DNA of 51,822 bases from Methylobacterium ajmalii (GTDB lineage: Bacteria > Pseudomonadota > Alphaproteobacteria > Rhizobiales > Beijerinckiaceae), in contig NZ_JACWCT010000071.1 of NCBI RefSeq assembly GCF_016613415.1, forward strand, positions 1-51,822, written 5' to 3'. A program made the translations under genes and the position numbers. This document shows positions 35,485 to 47,922 of the stretch, one piece after another (the stretch's first letter is position 1; every line of letters starts with the position of its first letter). The notes beneath the pieces are model-generated. The model made no database searches, had not been told where the DNA came from, and saw only the letters and a list, made by a program, of their open reading frames with translations.

Positions 35485-38400
35485 ATGAAGACCTGGTTCG
35501 CCCTCCTCGTGCGCCGCCGCTGGCTGGTGCTGATGATCGCGCTCGCCGGCGCCGCCGGCGGCCTCGCCAACCTGCGCGGGCTGTCGATCGACGCGGTGCC
35601 CGACATCTCGCCCAAGCAGGTGATGGTGCTCACCCTCTCGCCGGGCCTCGGGCCGCTCGAGGTCGAGCGGCTGGTGAGCTTTCCGGTCGAGAGCGCGATG
35701 GCGGGCGCGCCCGGCCTCACCGGCCTGCGCTCGACCTCGCGCTACGGCGTCTCGGCGGTCTACGTCACCTTCGAGGACGGAGTGCCGCTCGCGGAGGCCC
35801 GCGCCCAGGTCTTCCAGCGCCTGCCCCAGGCGAAGGCGATGATGCCGGCGGGCGTCGGCGACCCGCAGATGGGCCCGATGGCGACCGGCCTCGGCGAAAT
35901 CTACCAGTTCGAGCTGCGCGGGCCGGCCTACTCGCCGATGGAGCTCAAGCGCCTGCTGCAATGGACGATCGCGCCGCGCCTGAAGCTGACCCCCGGCATC
36001 GCCGACGTGAACATCTACGGCGGCCAGCTGCCGACCTACGAGGTCCGGGTCTCGGCCGAGAACCTGCGCCGCTACGGGGTCACCCTGTCCCAGGTCTACG
36101 CCGCGCTCGCCGAGAACAACATGGCGCGCGGTGGCGCCTACCTGGAGCACAACGACCAGCAGGAGGTGATCCGGGGCCTCGGCCTCGCCAAGGGGCCGGA
36201 GGACATCGCCGGCATCGTGGTGGCGACGCGGCCCGGCGGCGTGCCGGTCACGGTGGCGACCCTGGGCCAGGTGGTGGAGGCGCCCAAGGTCCGCCTCGGC
36301 GCGGTGAGCCACGACGCCGCCGGCGAGACGGTGGTCGGCATCGCAATGATGCAGCAGGGCGAGAATGCCAGCGCCGTGGTGGCGCGGGTGAAGGCGACGA
36401 TCGAGGAGCTGCGCGGGCAATTGCCGCCCGGCGTCGCCATCGTGCCCTATTACGACCGCTCGACGCTGGTCGAGCGCACGATCCACACCGTGGCGCACAA
36501 CCTCGTCGAGGGCGCGGTGCTGGTCGTCGTCGTGCTGCTCCTGCTGCTCGGCAACCTGCGGGCCGGCCTGGTCGTCGCCGCCGCGATCCCGCTCTCGATG
36601 CTGATGGCCTTCGCGGGCATGCGGGTGCTCGGCCTGTCGGGCAACCTGATGAGCCTCGGCGCGATCGATTTCGGCCTCATCGTCGACGGCGCGGTGGTGA
36701 TGGTCGAGAACGTGCTGCGTGCCCGCGGCGAGCATCCCGACCGCCCGGCCTTCGCGGTGATCCGCGACGCCGCCGCGGAGGTGGCCAAGCCCATCCTGTT
36801 CGCGGTGGCGATCATCATCCTGGTCTACCTGCCGGTGCTCGCCCTCGAAGGGGTGGCGGGCAAGATGTTCCGGCCGATGGCGCTGACGGTGATCCTGGCG
36901 CTCGCCGGCTCGCTCGTCCTCACCCTGACGCTGATGCCGGCGCTCGCCGCGCTGATGCTGGCGGGCCCCGGCATCGGCGAGCGCGAGACCCGCCTCGTCC
37001 ACGGCATGCGGGCGCTCTACACGCCGGTGCTGCGGCTGGCCGAGCGCCGGGCCGGGGCCACCGTGCTCCTCACCCTGGCGTTGTTCGGCGGCAGTTGCTG
37101 GCTCGCGACGCGGCTCGGCGGCGAGTTCCTGCCCAAGCTCTCGGAGGGCTCGATCGTGCTCACCTCCGAGAAGCTGCCGGGCATCAACCTCGACGCCTCG
37201 CTGAAGGCGGTGCGGCGAATCGAGACGGTGCTGAAGTCCTTCCCGGAGGTGAAGCGGGTGGTCTCGCTCACCGGCAGCGCCGAGATCCCGACCGACCCGA
37301 TGGGCGTCGAATCGACCGACAGCTTCGTCACGCTCGCCGACCCCGCGACCTGGACCACCGCGACGACCCAGGACGGCCTCGTCGCCGCCTTCGACAAGCG
37401 CCTGCGCGAGGAGGTGCCGGGCGTGGCCTACGCCTTCTCGCAGCCGATCCAGATGCGGATGGACGACCTGATCGAGGGCGTGCGCGGCGACGTCGCGATC
37501 AGCCTCTACGGCGACGACCTCGCGGTCCTGAAGGACAAGGCCGACGCGATCGTGCGCGCGGTCGGAGCGGTGCCGGGGGCGGCCGACGTCAAGGCCGAGG
37601 CCCAGGCCGGGATGCCGGCCCTGTCGATCCAGGTCGACCGGGCGGCGGCCGCCCGCTACGGGGTCGCGGTCAGCGACGTGCTCGACGTCGTCGAGGCGAT
37701 CGGCGGGCGCATGGCGGGAAGCGTCTACCGGGACGACAACGCCATCACCGACATCGTGGTACGCCTCAGCCCCGACGACCGGGCCGACCTCGAGCGCATC
37801 CGCGCCCTGCCGGTGGGGCGCGACGGCCGCGCCCAGGTGCCGCTCTCCCTCGTGGCCTCGGTGAGCGTGAAGACCGGCCCGGCCCAGATCAGCCGCGAGC
37901 GGCTGCAGCGGCGCATCTCGGTCCAGGCCAACGTCCGGGGGCGCGACGTCCAGAGCTTCGTCGCGGAGGCGCAGGCGGCGGTCGCCGCCCAGGTGCCGCT
38001 GCCGCCGCGCTACGCCCTGCAATGGAGCGGCCAGTACCAGAACCTGCAGGAGACGACCGCGCGGCTCGTCGTGGTGGTGCCGGCCGCGATGGCGGCGATC
38101 CTGGTGCTGCTGGTGGTGATGTTCGGCGACATCCGCCTCGCCGGTCTGATCTTCCTCAACGTGCCGGTGGCGGCGACCGGAGGGATCCTGGCGCTCTCTC
38201 TGCGCGGGCTGCCGTTCTCGGTCTCGGCGGCGATCGGCTTCATCGCCACCTTCGGCATCGCGGTGCTGAACGGCGTCGTGCTGACGAGCTACATCCGCGA
38301 CCTCGAGCGCAGCGGCCTCGACCCGGAGGAGGCCGCGACCCGGGCCGCCGAGATGCGCCTGCGCCCGGTGATGACCACCGCCCTGGTGGCGGCCCTCGGC

Positions 38401-38616
38401 TTCCTGCCGATGGCGCTCTCGACCAGCGCCGGCGCCGAGGTGCAGCGCCCGCTCGCCACGGTGGTGATCGGCGGCCTCGTCACTGCGACGCTCCTCACCC
38501 TGGTGGTGCTGCCGACGATCTATCCCTGCATCGCCCGGCTGCGCCTGCCCTTCGGCACGCCGCCGGCCGGGACGGGCAGGTCGGGGGCGCGGGAACGGGC
38601 GGCCGAGGAGGCGTGA
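35485..38616 (+). CDS. Heavy-metal RND efflux pump, CzcA-like
   Basis: The 1043-residue proton-driven pump exports divalent or monovalent metal ions. The fourth membrane span carries the charged HME-RND motif GAIDFGLIVDGAVVMVEN with D395, D401 and E408, equivalent to D402, D408 and E415 of CzcA. The periplasmic segment with QMRMDDLIEGVRGDVAISLY resembles CzcA rather than CusA, suggesting zinc, cobalt, nickel or cadmium. No outer-membrane factor gene follows. Confidence 0.9.
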   Translation: MKTWFALLVRRRWLVLMIALAGAAGGLANLRGLSIDAVPDISPKQVMVLTLSPGLGPLEVERLVSFPVESAMAGAPGLTGLRSTSRYGVSAVYVTFEDGVPLAEARAQVFQRLPQAKAMMPAGVGDPQMGPMATGLGEIYQFELRGPAYSPMELKRLLQWTIAPRLKLTPGIADVNIYGGQLPTYEVRVSAENLRRYGVTLSQVYAALAENNMARGGAYLEHNDQQEVIRGLGLAKGPEDIAGIVVATRPGGVPVTVATLGQVVEAPKVRLGAVSHDAAGETVVGIAMMQQGENASAVVARVKATIEELRGQLPPGVAIVPYYDRSTLVERTIHTVAHNLVEGAVLVVVVLLLLLGNLRAGLVVAAAIPLSMLMAFAGMRVLGLSGNLMSLGAIDFGLIVDGAVVMVENVLRARGEHPDRPAFAVIRDAAAEVAKPILFAVAIIILVYLPVLALEGVAGKMFRPMALTVILALAGSLVLTLTLMPALAALMLAGPGIGERETRLVHGMRALYTPVLRLAERRAGATVLLTLALFGGSCWLATRLGGEFLPKLSEGSIVLTSEKLPGINLDASLKAVRRIETVLKSFPEVKRVVSLTGSAEIPTDPMGVESTDSFVTLADPATWTTATTQDGLVAAFDKRLREEVPGVAYAFSQPIQMRMDDLIEGVRGDVAISLYGDDLAVLKDKADAIVRAVGAVPGAADVKAEAQAGMPALSIQVDRAAAARYGVAVSDVLDVVEAIGGRMAGSVYRDDNAITDIVVRLSPDDRADLERIRALPVGRDGRAQVPLSLVASVSVKTGPAQISRERLQRRISVQANVRGRDVQSFVAEAQAAVAAQVPLPPRYALQWSGQYQNLQETTARLVVVVPAAMAAILVLLVVMFGDIRLAGLIFLNVPVAATGGILALSLRGLPFSVSAAIGFIATFGIAVLNGVVLTSYIRDLERSGLDPEEAATRAAEMRLRPVMTTALVAALGFLPMALSTSAGAEVQRPLATVVIGGLVTATLLTLVVLPTIYPCIARLRLPFGTPPAGTGRSGARERAAEEA

Positions 38617-38617
38617 G

Positions 38618-38643
38618 CGCGGGGCGCCGGCCGGCGCCCCGCG
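38618..38643. terminator. 26-bp perfect palindrome between convergent genes
   Basis: CGCGGGGCGCCGG and its exact complement (38618-38630, 38631-38643) lie two bases after the efflux pump stop and before the end of grpE. The hairpin would stop transcripts from both sides. No T-run is present. Confidence 0.65.
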
Positions 38644-38660
38644 ATCGGTTGGGAAGGCCC

Positions 38661-39263
38661 TTACGCCTCGGCGGGCTTCGCCTCGGCCTTCGGGCCGCCC
38701 TTCGCGACGCCGACGAGGGCCGGGCGCAGCACGCGCTCGCCGATGACGTAGCCCGACTGCACCACCTGCACGACGGTGCCGGAGGTGACGTCGGGGTTCG
38801 GCACCTCGAACATCGCCTGGTGCAGGTTGGGATCGAAGCGCTGCCCTTGCGGGTCGACCCGCTTCACGCCGTGGCGCTCCAGGGTCTTGAGCAGGTCGCG
38901 CTCGGTCAGCTCGATCCCGTCGACGAGCGCCTTGAGCGCGCCCTCGGCGGTCTCGCGGGCCTCCGCCGGCACGCTCTCGAGGGCGCGGCGGACGTTGTCG
39001 GCGGCGTTGAGCATGTCGCGGGCGAAGTTCGTCACCGCGTAGGTGCGGGCGTCGGCCACCTCGCGCTCGGTGCGCCGGCGCAGGTTCTCCATGTCGGCCA
39101 GCGTGCGCAGGAGCTTGTCCTTGAGGTCGAGCTTCTCGGCCTCGAGGGTCGCCAGCGCGTCGCCCTTCGGGGCGGCCTCCGGCGCGGAGGCGGGAGCGCC
39201 CTCGGCAGCCTCGGGCTCGTGCGCCCGCGCGGCGTTCTCCGTGTCGTTCGGCGTCATCGTCAT
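38661..39263 (-). CDS. grpE: Nucleotide exchange factor GrpE
   Basis: GrpE releases ADP from DnaK. The 200-residue protein has an acidic, Ala-rich N-terminus, a long helix with [20 protein letters not shown], and the C-terminal beta domain with [31 protein letters not shown] and [19 protein letters not shown]. The ATG at 39263 or the next at 39257 is the likely start; a longer frame to 39320 would overlap glnD. It lies 53 bases after glnD on the same strand. Confidence 0.93.
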   Translation of the reverse strand: MTMTPNDTENAARAHEPEAAEGAPASAPEAAPKGDALATLEAEKLDLKDKLLRTLADMENLRRRTEREVADARTYAVTNFARDMLNAADNVRRALESVPAEARETAEGALKALVDGIELTERDLLKTLERHGVKRVDPQGQRFDPNLHQAMFEVPNPDVTSGTVVQVVQSGYVIGERVLRPALVGVAKGGPKAEAKPAEA

Positions 39264-39316
39264 TCCGGAAAAGGGATCTGGGAGTGACCCCGATATCAGG
39301 TGGACGGCCCCCGAAA

Positions 39317-42157
39317 TCAAGCTTCGCCGGACGCGGGCGCCGCCCGGTTGGGCTCGTCCTTAAGAGAGGCCTTGGTCCCGGACCGGCGGCCACGGTCGCC
39401 GCGGGGCAGGTCGGCCTCGAACACCGCCATCACCGCCCGGCGGATCGTCGCCTGCCGGTCGGGCTGGGTCACCTTCGTGCCGGTGAGGTCGGTGACGTAG
39501 AACACGTCGACCGCCCGCTCGCCGAAGGTCGCGACATGGGCCGAGGTGATGTTGAGGTTGAGCCGGCCGAGCGCCGAGGTGAGATCGAACAGGAGGCCCG
39601 GCCGGTCGAGGCCGGAGATCTCCAGGACGGTCTCGCGGGCCGAGAGCGCGTTGTCGATCGACAAATCGGGGGCGACCTGGAAGGTGCGCGGCCGGTCCTT
39701 GACCGGATGCTTGTCGGCGACGAGGTCGGCGATGCGGATCTCGCCCTTCAGCGCCCGCTCGATCGCGGTGGCGATGCGGCCGGTCCGGCGCATCTCGTCC
39801 TCGTCGCGCTCGAAGGCCCGCGACAGGGTGATGGTGTCGAGGACGAAGCCGTCGGCGGTGGTGAAGATCTGCGCGTCGACGATGTTGCCGCCGGACGCCG
39901 CGCAGGCGCCGGTCAGGATCGCGAGCAGCCGGGGGTGGTCGGGGGAGTAGACGCAGAGCTCGGTCACGCCGCGCGACGGGTCGGTCTCGAAGGCGGTGGC
40001 GACGGTGTTGCCGGCCTCGGCGGCCGCGCGGATGAAGCGGGCGTTCTTGAGCTGGCGCCCGGCATCGACCTTGAGCCAGTAATGCGGGTAGTGGCGCGCG
40101 GCGTAGGCGTCGAACTCTTCCGCCGACCAGTCGCCGAGCTGCTCGCGCAGGCGCATCTGGATCAGCCGGACGCGATCGGTGCGCGGGATCTCCGAGCGGC
40201 CGCCCGAGAGCACCATCTCGGTCTCGTAGTACAGGGTGCGCAAGAGCGTCGCCTTCCAGGCGGTCCAGGTCCCGGGGCCGACCGCCTTGATGTCGGCGAT
40301 GGTGATGACCAGGAGCAGCTTCAGCCGCTCCAAGCTCTGCACCACGCTGGCGAAGGTCTCGATGGTCTTGGGGTCGGACAGGTCGCGGCTCTGGGCCGTC
40401 ATCGACATCAGGAGGTGATGCTCGACGAGCCAGGCGACGGTGCTGGTCTCGGCCGCGTCGAGCCCGAGGCGCGGCCCGAGCTTGCGGGCCACCGCCGCGC
40501 CGGCGATCGAGTGGTCCTCCTTCCGGCCCTTGGCGATGTCGTGCAGGAACATCGCCACGTAGAGGGCGCGGCGGTTCTGGATCGTGCCGACGATGCGGTG
40601 GGCCAGCGGATGCTCGTCCTCCAGCTCCCCGGCCTCGATCTTCGCCAGCACGCCCAGCGAGCGGATCAGGTGCTCGTCCACCGTGAAGTGGTGGTACATG
40701 TTGAACTGCATCATCGCGACGATGCGGCCGAAATCCGGCACGAAGCGCCCGAGCACCCCGGTCTCGTTCATGTGCCGCAGCACCGTCTCGGGGGCGTTCT
40801 GCGAGGTCAGGAGCTCCAGGAAGAGCCGGTTGGCCTCCGGGTCGACCCGCACCATCGGGCCGAGGAGCGCGAGCGAGCGCGTCGCCAGCCGGCTGGCATC
40901 GGGATGGATCGCGAGGTCGTGCCGGTCGGAGAGCCAGAACAGCCGGATCAGGTTGACCGGATCGCGCTCGAAGGCGGCGTCGTCGCGGACGTCGAGCCGG
41001 CCGGTATGGATGCGGAAATCGTCCGCCTCCAGGTCGGGGGCACGGAAATGCTGCTTGAAGCGGCGCAGCCAGCGGTCGAGCACCGGGGGGCGCTTGGCGT
41101 GGCGTGCCTCCATCTCGGCGCAGACGATGGCGGTGAGGTCGCCGACGTCCTTGGCGATGAGGAAGTAGGCCTTCATGAACCGCTCGACCGCGGCGAGGCC
41201 GCCCCGCGCCCCGTAATCCAGCCGCTCGGCGATGCGCGGCTGCAGGCCGAAGCCCAGCCGCTCCTCGGAGCGCCCGGTGACGAAGTGCATGTGGCAGCGC
41301 ACCCGCCACAGGAACTCGTCGCAGCGCTCGAACAGCCGAAACTCCTCGGCCGTGAACAGGCCGGCCTCGACCAGGTCCTCGGCCCGCTTCACCCGGAAGG
41401 TGTACTTGGCGATCCAGAACAGGGTGTTGAGGTCGCGAAGCCCGCCCTTGCCGTCCTTGACGTTGGGCTCGACGAGGTAGCGCGAGGCGCCGCTCTTCTG
41501 AACGCGGGCGTCGCGCTCCTTCAGCTTGGCCTCGACGAACTCCGCCGCCGTGCCCTGCACCACCTCGCGGTCGAAGCGGGTCTCGAGCTCGTCGAACAGC
41601 GCGCGGTCGCCGAACAGGAAGCGCGATTCGAGGAGCGCCGTGCGGATCGTCATGTCGCCGCGGCCCTCGCGCAGGCAGTCGGCGACCGAGCGGGTGGCGT
41701 GGCCGACCTTCAGCTTGAGGTCCCACAGCACGTAGAGCATCGCCTCGACGACGCTCTCGCTCCAGGCGGTCTGCTTGTAGGGCAGGAGGAACAGGAGATC
41801 GATGTCGGAGCCCGGCGCCAGCAGGCCGCGGCCGTAGCCGCCGGTCGCCACCACGGCGATCTGCTCGGCGGCGGTCGGGTTGTCGGCCCGGTAGAGCCGC
41901 TTGACCACCGCGTCGTAGATCGCCCGGATCACCGCATCCATCTGGGCGCAGATCAGCCCGGCGCAGGCATGGCCGTCGCGGTCGGCGAGCAGGCGCCGCT
42001 CGGCCTCGGCCCGGCCAGCCTCGATGATGCGGCGCAGTTCCGGCACCAGCCGCTCGCGCAGGCGGGTCGGGTCGCTGAGCGACTGGTCGATGCCGGCCAG
42101 CATCGCGCGCAGGGCGGCCTCGGTGTCGGACGGGTCGATGACGGTGGTGTCGGGCAT
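39317..42157 (-). CDS. glnD: Bifunctional [protein-PII] uridylyltransferase / uridylyl-removing enzyme
   Basis: GlnD uridylylates and deuridylylates PII proteins according to glutamine level. The 946-residue protein has the nucleotidyltransferase motif [19 protein letters not shown] (106-124), the conserved [10 protein letters not shown] (about 488-496), the HD-domain H539/D540 in FLHDIAKG, and two C-terminal ACT domains (near [14 protein letters not shown] and [15 protein letters not shown]). The ATG at 42157 is preferred; an upstream start adds 31 Pro/Arg-rich residues. Confidence 0.95.
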   Translation of the reverse strand: MPDTTVIDPSDTEAALRAMLAGIDQSLSDPTRLRERLVPELRRIIEAGRAEAERRLLADRDGHACAGLICAQMDAVIRAIYDAVVKRLYRADNPTAAEQIAVVATGGYGRGLLAPGSDIDLLFLLPYKQTAWSESVVEAMLYVLWDLKLKVGHATRSVADCLREGRGDMTIRTALLESRFLFGDRALFDELETRFDREVVQGTAAEFVEAKLKERDARVQKSGASRYLVEPNVKDGKGGLRDLNTLFWIAKYTFRVKRAEDLVEAGLFTAEEFRLFERCDEFLWRVRCHMHFVTGRSEERLGFGLQPRIAERLDYGARGGLAAVERFMKAYFLIAKDVGDLTAIVCAEMEARHAKRPPVLDRWLRRFKQHFRAPDLEADDFRIHTGRLDVRDDAAFERDPVNLIRLFWLSDRHDLAIHPDASRLATRSLALLGPMVRVDPEANRLFLELLTSQNAPETVLRHMNETGVLGRFVPDFGRIVAMMQFNMYHHFTVDEHLIRSLGVLAKIEAGELEDEHPLAHRIVGTIQNRRALYVAMFLHDIAKGRKEDHSIAGAAVARKLGPRLGLDAAETSTVAWLVEHHLLMSMTAQSRDLSDPKTIETFASVVQSLERLKLLLVITIADIKAVGPGTWTAWKATLLRTLYYETEMVLSGGRSEIPRTDRVRLIQMRLREQLGDWSAEEFDAYAARHYPHYWLKVDAGRQLKNARFIRAAAEAGNTVATAFETDPSRGVTELCVYSPDHPRLLAILTGACAASGGNIVDAQIFTTADGFVLDTITLSRAFERDEDEMRRTGRIATAIERALKGEIRIADLVADKHPVKDRPRTFQVAPDLSIDNALSARETVLEISGLDRPGLLFDLTSALGRLNLNITSAHVATFGERAVDVFYVTDLTGTKVTQPDRQATIRRAVMAVFEADLPRGDRGRRSGTKASLKDEPNRAAPASGEA

Positions 42158-42335
42158 GGCAGCCGGGTTCGGGCGAGGGGGAGGCGGGGACTGGGAGACG
42201 GGGACCGGGAGGCGCGGCCGGATCCCGTCGCGTCCCCGCCTGTTTCGCATCCCGGCCCGCCGAAAGCCAACGCTTCCGCAGGGGGCGGCCGGGCGTTCGC
42301 TCCGAAAGGCTAATCCGCTTCACCGGCCGGATCGT

Positions 42336-42364
42336 TTGACACTCCGAACGACGCGCCCTAGCTT
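42336..42364 (+). promoter_or_regulatory. Sigma-70-type promoter of the ABC operon
   Basis: TTGACA (42336-42341), a 17-base spacer and TAGCTT (42359-42364) form a good housekeeping promoter, about 45 bases before the start of the binding-protein gene. The -35 is perfect; the -10 matches TATAAT at three of six positions. Confidence 0.5.
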
Positions 42365-42409
42365 CCCGGCCGGTCGCCGGTGAAGGCGCGGCCAGCCAGG
42401 GAGAGACGG

Positions 42410-43381
42410 ATGCGCATCCACCGCCGCGCGTTGATCGGGGCCGCCCTCGGAAGCTTCTGCCTCGCCGCAGGCGCGCCGGCCCGCGCGCAGGCCGCCAAGG
42501 AGGTGCGCCTCGATTGGGCGACCTACAACCCCGTCAGCCTCGTCCTGAAGGACAAGGGCCTCCTGGAGAAGGCGCTGGCGCCGCAAGGGATCACGGTGCG
42601 CTGGGTCCAGTCCCTCGGCTCCAACAAGGCGCTCGAGTTCCTCAACGCCGGCTCGATCGATTTCGGCTCGACCGCCGGCGCCGCCGCCCTGCTGGCGCGG
42701 ATCAACGGCAACCCGATCAAGGCGGTCTACGCCTTCTCGCGGCCGGAATGGACCGCGCTGGTGACCCGGTCGGAGACCGGCATCACGGCGGTCAAGGACC
42801 TCAAGGGCCGCCGCGTCGCCGTCACCCGCGGCACCGACCCGCACATCTTCCTGATCCGGGCGCTACGCGGCGCCGGCCTGACCGAGCGCGACGTGAAGCT
42901 GGTGCTGCTCCAGCATCCGGACGGGCGCACCGCGCTCGACCGCGGCGACGTCGATGCCTGGGCGGGCCTCGACCCGATCATGGCGGCGGCCGAGATCGAG
43001 AACGGCGACGTGCTGTTCCACCGCGACGCGGCGGCCAACACCTGGGGCGTGCTCAACGTCCGCGAGGACTTCGCCAAGCAGAACCCGGACCTGACCCGCA
43101 CGGTGCTGGGTGCCTACGAGGAGGCGCGCAAGCTCGCCCTCGCGGACCCGCAGGAGCTCAAGCGCATCCTGACCGCGGCGACGAAGCTGCCCGAGCCGGT
43201 GGTGGCGCGCCAGCTCGAACGCACCGACCTGTCGCAGCCGGCGATCGGCAAGCTCCAGGCCGAGACGATCCTGGATGCCGGCACCGCGCTCCTCGATGCC
43301 GGGGTGATCCCCGCCGGCACCGATGTCGGCGCCGCGGTCCAGGCGCTGATCGACCCGCGCTTCGGGCCGGTCGCGCCGTAA
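42410..43381 (+). CDS. ABC substrate-binding protein, sulfonate/nitrate/taurine type
   Basis: This 323-residue periplasmic binding protein resembles SsuA. The signal peptide ends APARAQAA (about 27), and the mature protein begins KEVRLDWATYNPVSLVLKDK. It has SLGSNKALEFLNAGSIDFGS and GRRVAVTRGTDPHIFL, typical of the aliphatic sulfonate branch. AGGGAGAG precedes the ATG. Permease and ATPase genes follow in order, so the transporter is complete. Confidence 0.88.
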   Translation: MRIHRRALIGAALGSFCLAAGAPARAQAAKEVRLDWATYNPVSLVLKDKGLLEKALAPQGITVRWVQSLGSNKALEFLNAGSIDFGSTAGAAALLARINGNPIKAVYAFSRPEWTALVTRSETGITAVKDLKGRRVAVTRGTDPHIFLIRALRGAGLTERDVKLVLLQHPDGRTALDRGDVDAWAGLDPIMAAAEIENGDVLFHRDAAANTWGVLNVREDFAKQNPDLTRTVLGAYEEARKLALADPQELKRILTAATKLPEPVVARQLERTDLSQPAIGKLQAETILDAGTALLDAGVIPAGTDVGAAVQALIDPRFGPVAP

Positions 43382-43384
43382 CCC

Positions 43385-44218
43385 ATGGAAGCGAGCTCCT
43401 TGCCCGTGGCGGCCGCAGCCGCCGTCCCCGCCGCGCGGCGTCCGTTGCGCCTGCCCGGCGGCCGGATGCTCGTCGGCCTCGTCCTGCCGGTCGGCCTCGC
43501 CCTCGGCTGGGAGGCGGCGGTGCGGGCGGGGTGGGCGCAAGGGCGGCTGGTGCCGCCGCCGAGCCGGGTGCTCGCCACCCTGTGGGGGCTTGCCGCGAGC
43601 GGCGAGCTCTGGACCCACGTGCTGGCCAGCCTGACCCGCGTCGCGGCCGGGTTCGGATTCGGCGCGCTCGCCGGGATCCTCGTCGGGGCGCTCACCGGCA
43701 CCTTGCCGCCGGTGCGCCGGCTGATCGATCCGAGCTTGCAGGCGCTCAGGGCGATCCCGTCGATCGCCTGGGTGCCGCTGTTCATCCTGTGGTTCGGCAT
43801 CTTCGAGGCCTCGAAGATCACCCTCATCGCGGTCGGCGTGTTCTTTCCGGTCTATCTCGGGGTGGCCGGCGCCATCGCGGGGGTCGACCGCAAGCTCGTC
43901 GAGGTGGGGCGGGTCTTCCGGCTCTCGAGGCTCGCGCTCGCCCGGCGCATCCTGCTGCCGGCGGTGCTGCCCGCGACCCTGGTGGCCCTGCGGACCGGGC
44001 TGGGCCTCGGCTTCATGTTCGTGGCGGCGGCCGAGCTGCTCGGCGCCTCGGAGGGCCTCGGCTACCTCCTCCTCGACGGCCAGCAGCTCGGCAAGCCCGA
44101 CCAGATCGTCGCGGCGATCCTGGCCTTCGCGGCGCTGGGCAAGCTGTGCGACGCGGTGCTGGTCGGCCTGACACAGCCGCTCGCCCGTTGGCAGGACACC
44201 GCCCGGGAGTCGCTGTGA
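43385..44218 (+). CDS. ABC permease, SsuC type
   Basis: The 277-residue permease has about six spans and the family motif PSIAWVPLFILWFGIFEASK, with an EAA-type loop near ARRILLPAVLPATL. It starts three bases after the binding-protein stop. It forms the channel of the sulfonate/nitrate-type importer. Confidence 0.9.
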   Translation: MEASSLPVAAAAAVPAARRPLRLPGGRMLVGLVLPVGLALGWEAAVRAGWAQGRLVPPPSRVLATLWGLAASGELWTHVLASLTRVAAGFGFGALAGILVGALTGTLPPVRRLIDPSLQALRAIPSIAWVPLFILWFGIFEASKITLIAVGVFFPVYLGVAGAIAGVDRKLVEVGRVFRLSRLALARRILLPAVLPATLVALRTGLGLGFMFVAAAELLGASEGLGYLLLDGQQLGKPDQIVAAILAFAALGKLCDAVLVGLTQPLARWQDTARESL

Positions 44219-44233
44219 GATGCTGAGGCTCGC

Positions 44234-45016
44234 ATGCTGATCCTGGACCACCTGTCGAAGACCTACGCCGACGGCACGCGGGCGCTCGCCGACATCTCGC
44301 TCACCGTTCGGGCCGGCGAGATCGTGGCGCTGATCGGCGGCTCGGGATGCGGCAAGACCACGTTGCTGCGCCTGATCGCCGGGCTCGACCGGGCGAGCGC
44401 CGGGGGCATCCACCTCGACGGGGAGGGGATCGCGGGCCCGCATCCAGGCGTCGGCATCGTCTTCCAGGAGCCGCGGCTGCTGCCCTGGCTCAGCGTCGCC
44501 GACAACGTGGCCTTCGGCCTCGCCGCCCTGCCCCGGGCCGAGCGCCGGGCCCGGGTGGCGCACGCCCTCGAGCGCGTCGGCCTCGCCGAGCATGCCGGGC
44601 GCTGGCCCCGCGATCTCTCGGGCGGCCAGCAGCAGCGGGTCGCGATCGCCCGCGCCTTCGTGGCCGCCCCGAAGGTGCTGCTCCTCGACGAGCCGTTCTC
44701 GGCCCTCGACGCCCTGACCCGGGCCGGGCTGCACCGCCACCTGCTGGCCCTGTGGGAGGAGAGCCGGCCGACCGTGCTCCTCGTCACCCACGACGTCGCC
44801 GAGGCGGTGGCTCTGGCCGACCGGGCCGTGGTGTTGCGCCCCAAGCCCGGCCGGATCGACGACACGATCCCGCTGCCCCTGAGCCGCCCGCGCCAGCCGT
44901 CCTCGCCCGGCAGCGAGGCCGCCGCCCGCACGATCCTGGCAAGCCTCGACCGCTCGCTGCGCCCGGAGGGCGCGGCCGACCGGGCGAAGCCCGACGCCTC
45001 CGCGCTGTGGTGGTGA
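44234..45016 (+). CDS. ABC ATP-binding protein, SsuB type
   Basis: The 260-residue ATPase has Walker A GGSGCGKTT (35-43), the Q-loop FQEPRLLPW, the signature LSGGQ (128-132), Walker B LLLDEP (149-154) and the switch histidine in TVLLVTHDVAEA. VFQEPRLLPWLSVADNVAFG is typical of SsuB/TauB/NrtD. It completes the operon. No ssuD or ssuE monooxygenase gene is in the window, so sulfonate use is not established. Confidence 0.92.
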   Translation: MLILDHLSKTYADGTRALADISLTVRAGEIVALIGGSGCGKTTLLRLIAGLDRASAGGIHLDGEGIAGPHPGVGIVFQEPRLLPWLSVADNVAFGLAALPRAERRARVAHALERVGLAEHAGRWPRDLSGGQQQRVAIARAFVAAPKVLLLDEPFSALDALTRAGLHRHLLALWEESRPTVLLVTHDVAEAVALADRAVVLRPKPGRIDDTIPLPLSRPRQPSSPGSEAAARTILASLDRSLRPEGAADRAKPDASALWW

Positions 45017-45133
45017 GCCCCGGGGGACGAGCCGGCCGGTCGATCCGCCTTTGGTCGTGAGTCCCGTCCCCTGGCGAGCGGCCGGGACGGGGTGCTAAGC
45101 CGTTCGCCCATAACCCCGGGAGGACGACACGCC

Positions 45134-45643
45134 ATGGACGCCACCGAACTGCGCTCGCTCCAGGCCCCGATCAAGGACCGCTACCGCAGCGATCCGGACG
45201 CGGCCGTGATCACCCTGAAGGCGCAAGGCTCCCTCGACGACGGCGGCATCGCCTGCAAGGTCGAGACCGGCCGGGCGCTGGCGGTGGCCGGCCTCCACCC
45301 GGCGAGCGGCGGCTCGGGCGCCGAGCTGTGCTCCGGCGACATGCTGCTCGAGGCCCTGGTCGCCTGCGCGGGCGTGACCCTGAAGGCGGTGGCGACCGCG
45401 CTGGAGATCCCGCTGCGCAAGGGGCTGGTCAAGGCCGAGGGCGACCTCGACTTCCGCGGCACGCTCGGCGTCGACAAGGGCGCCCCCGTGGGCTTCCGGG
45501 CGATCCGGCTGACCTTCGAGGTCGACGCGGACGCGCCGCAGGAGAAGCTCGACCAGCTCCTGAAGCTCACCGAGCGCTACTGCGTGGTCTTCCAGACCAT
45601 CAGCCAGAAGCCGCAGCTCGACGTGGTCATGACGCGGGCCTGA
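45134..45643 (+). CDS. OsmC-family protein
   Basis: OsmC/Ohr proteins are thiol peroxidases that reduce organic hydroperoxides. The 169-residue protein has the two catalytic-type cysteines, C78 in EALVACAGVTL and C150 in ERYCVVFQTI. GGGAGGA precedes the ATG. The 117-base gap after the ABC ATPase may hold its own promoter. It is closer to the OsmC-like YhfA branch in layout than to Ohr, but I cannot be certain. Confidence 0.82.
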   Translation: MDATELRSLQAPIKDRYRSDPDAAVITLKAQGSLDDGGIACKVETGRALAVAGLHPASGGSGAELCSGDMLLEALVACAGVTLKAVATALEIPLRKGLVKAEGDLDFRGTLGVDKGAPVGFRAIRLTFEVDADAPQEKLDQLLKLTERYCVVFQTISQKPQLDVVMTRA

Positions 45644-45677
45644 CGCCCCCGGGGACTCGCTCGCCCCGCCCACGAAA

Positions 45678-45705
45678 AAAGCGCGGCCCCGAGGGACCGC
45701 GCTTT
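45678..45705. terminator. Bidirectional hairpin terminator
   Basis: AAAGCGCGG (45678-45686) pairs with CCGCGCTTT (45697-45705) around a short GC loop. Runs of A before and T inside the end fit termination both ways, between the convergent OsmC and pnp genes. Confidence 0.8.
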
Positions 45706-45753
45706 CCGCAAGCGAGGGCGGGACCCGCGAGGGCCCCGCCGATGGTCAGGCGA

Positions 45754-47922
<2,169 letters not shown>

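Noticed and set aside
35029..39393. A 1454-codon minus-strand open frame opposite the efflux genes
   Set aside because: Antisense shadow of the CzcA-like pump; rich in His, Arg, Asp and Gln without domain structure.
39284..42313. A 1009-codon plus-strand open frame opposite glnD
   Set aside because: High GC keeps antisense frames open. The product is a low-complexity Arg/Ala/Gly sequence, while the minus strand encodes a full GlnD.
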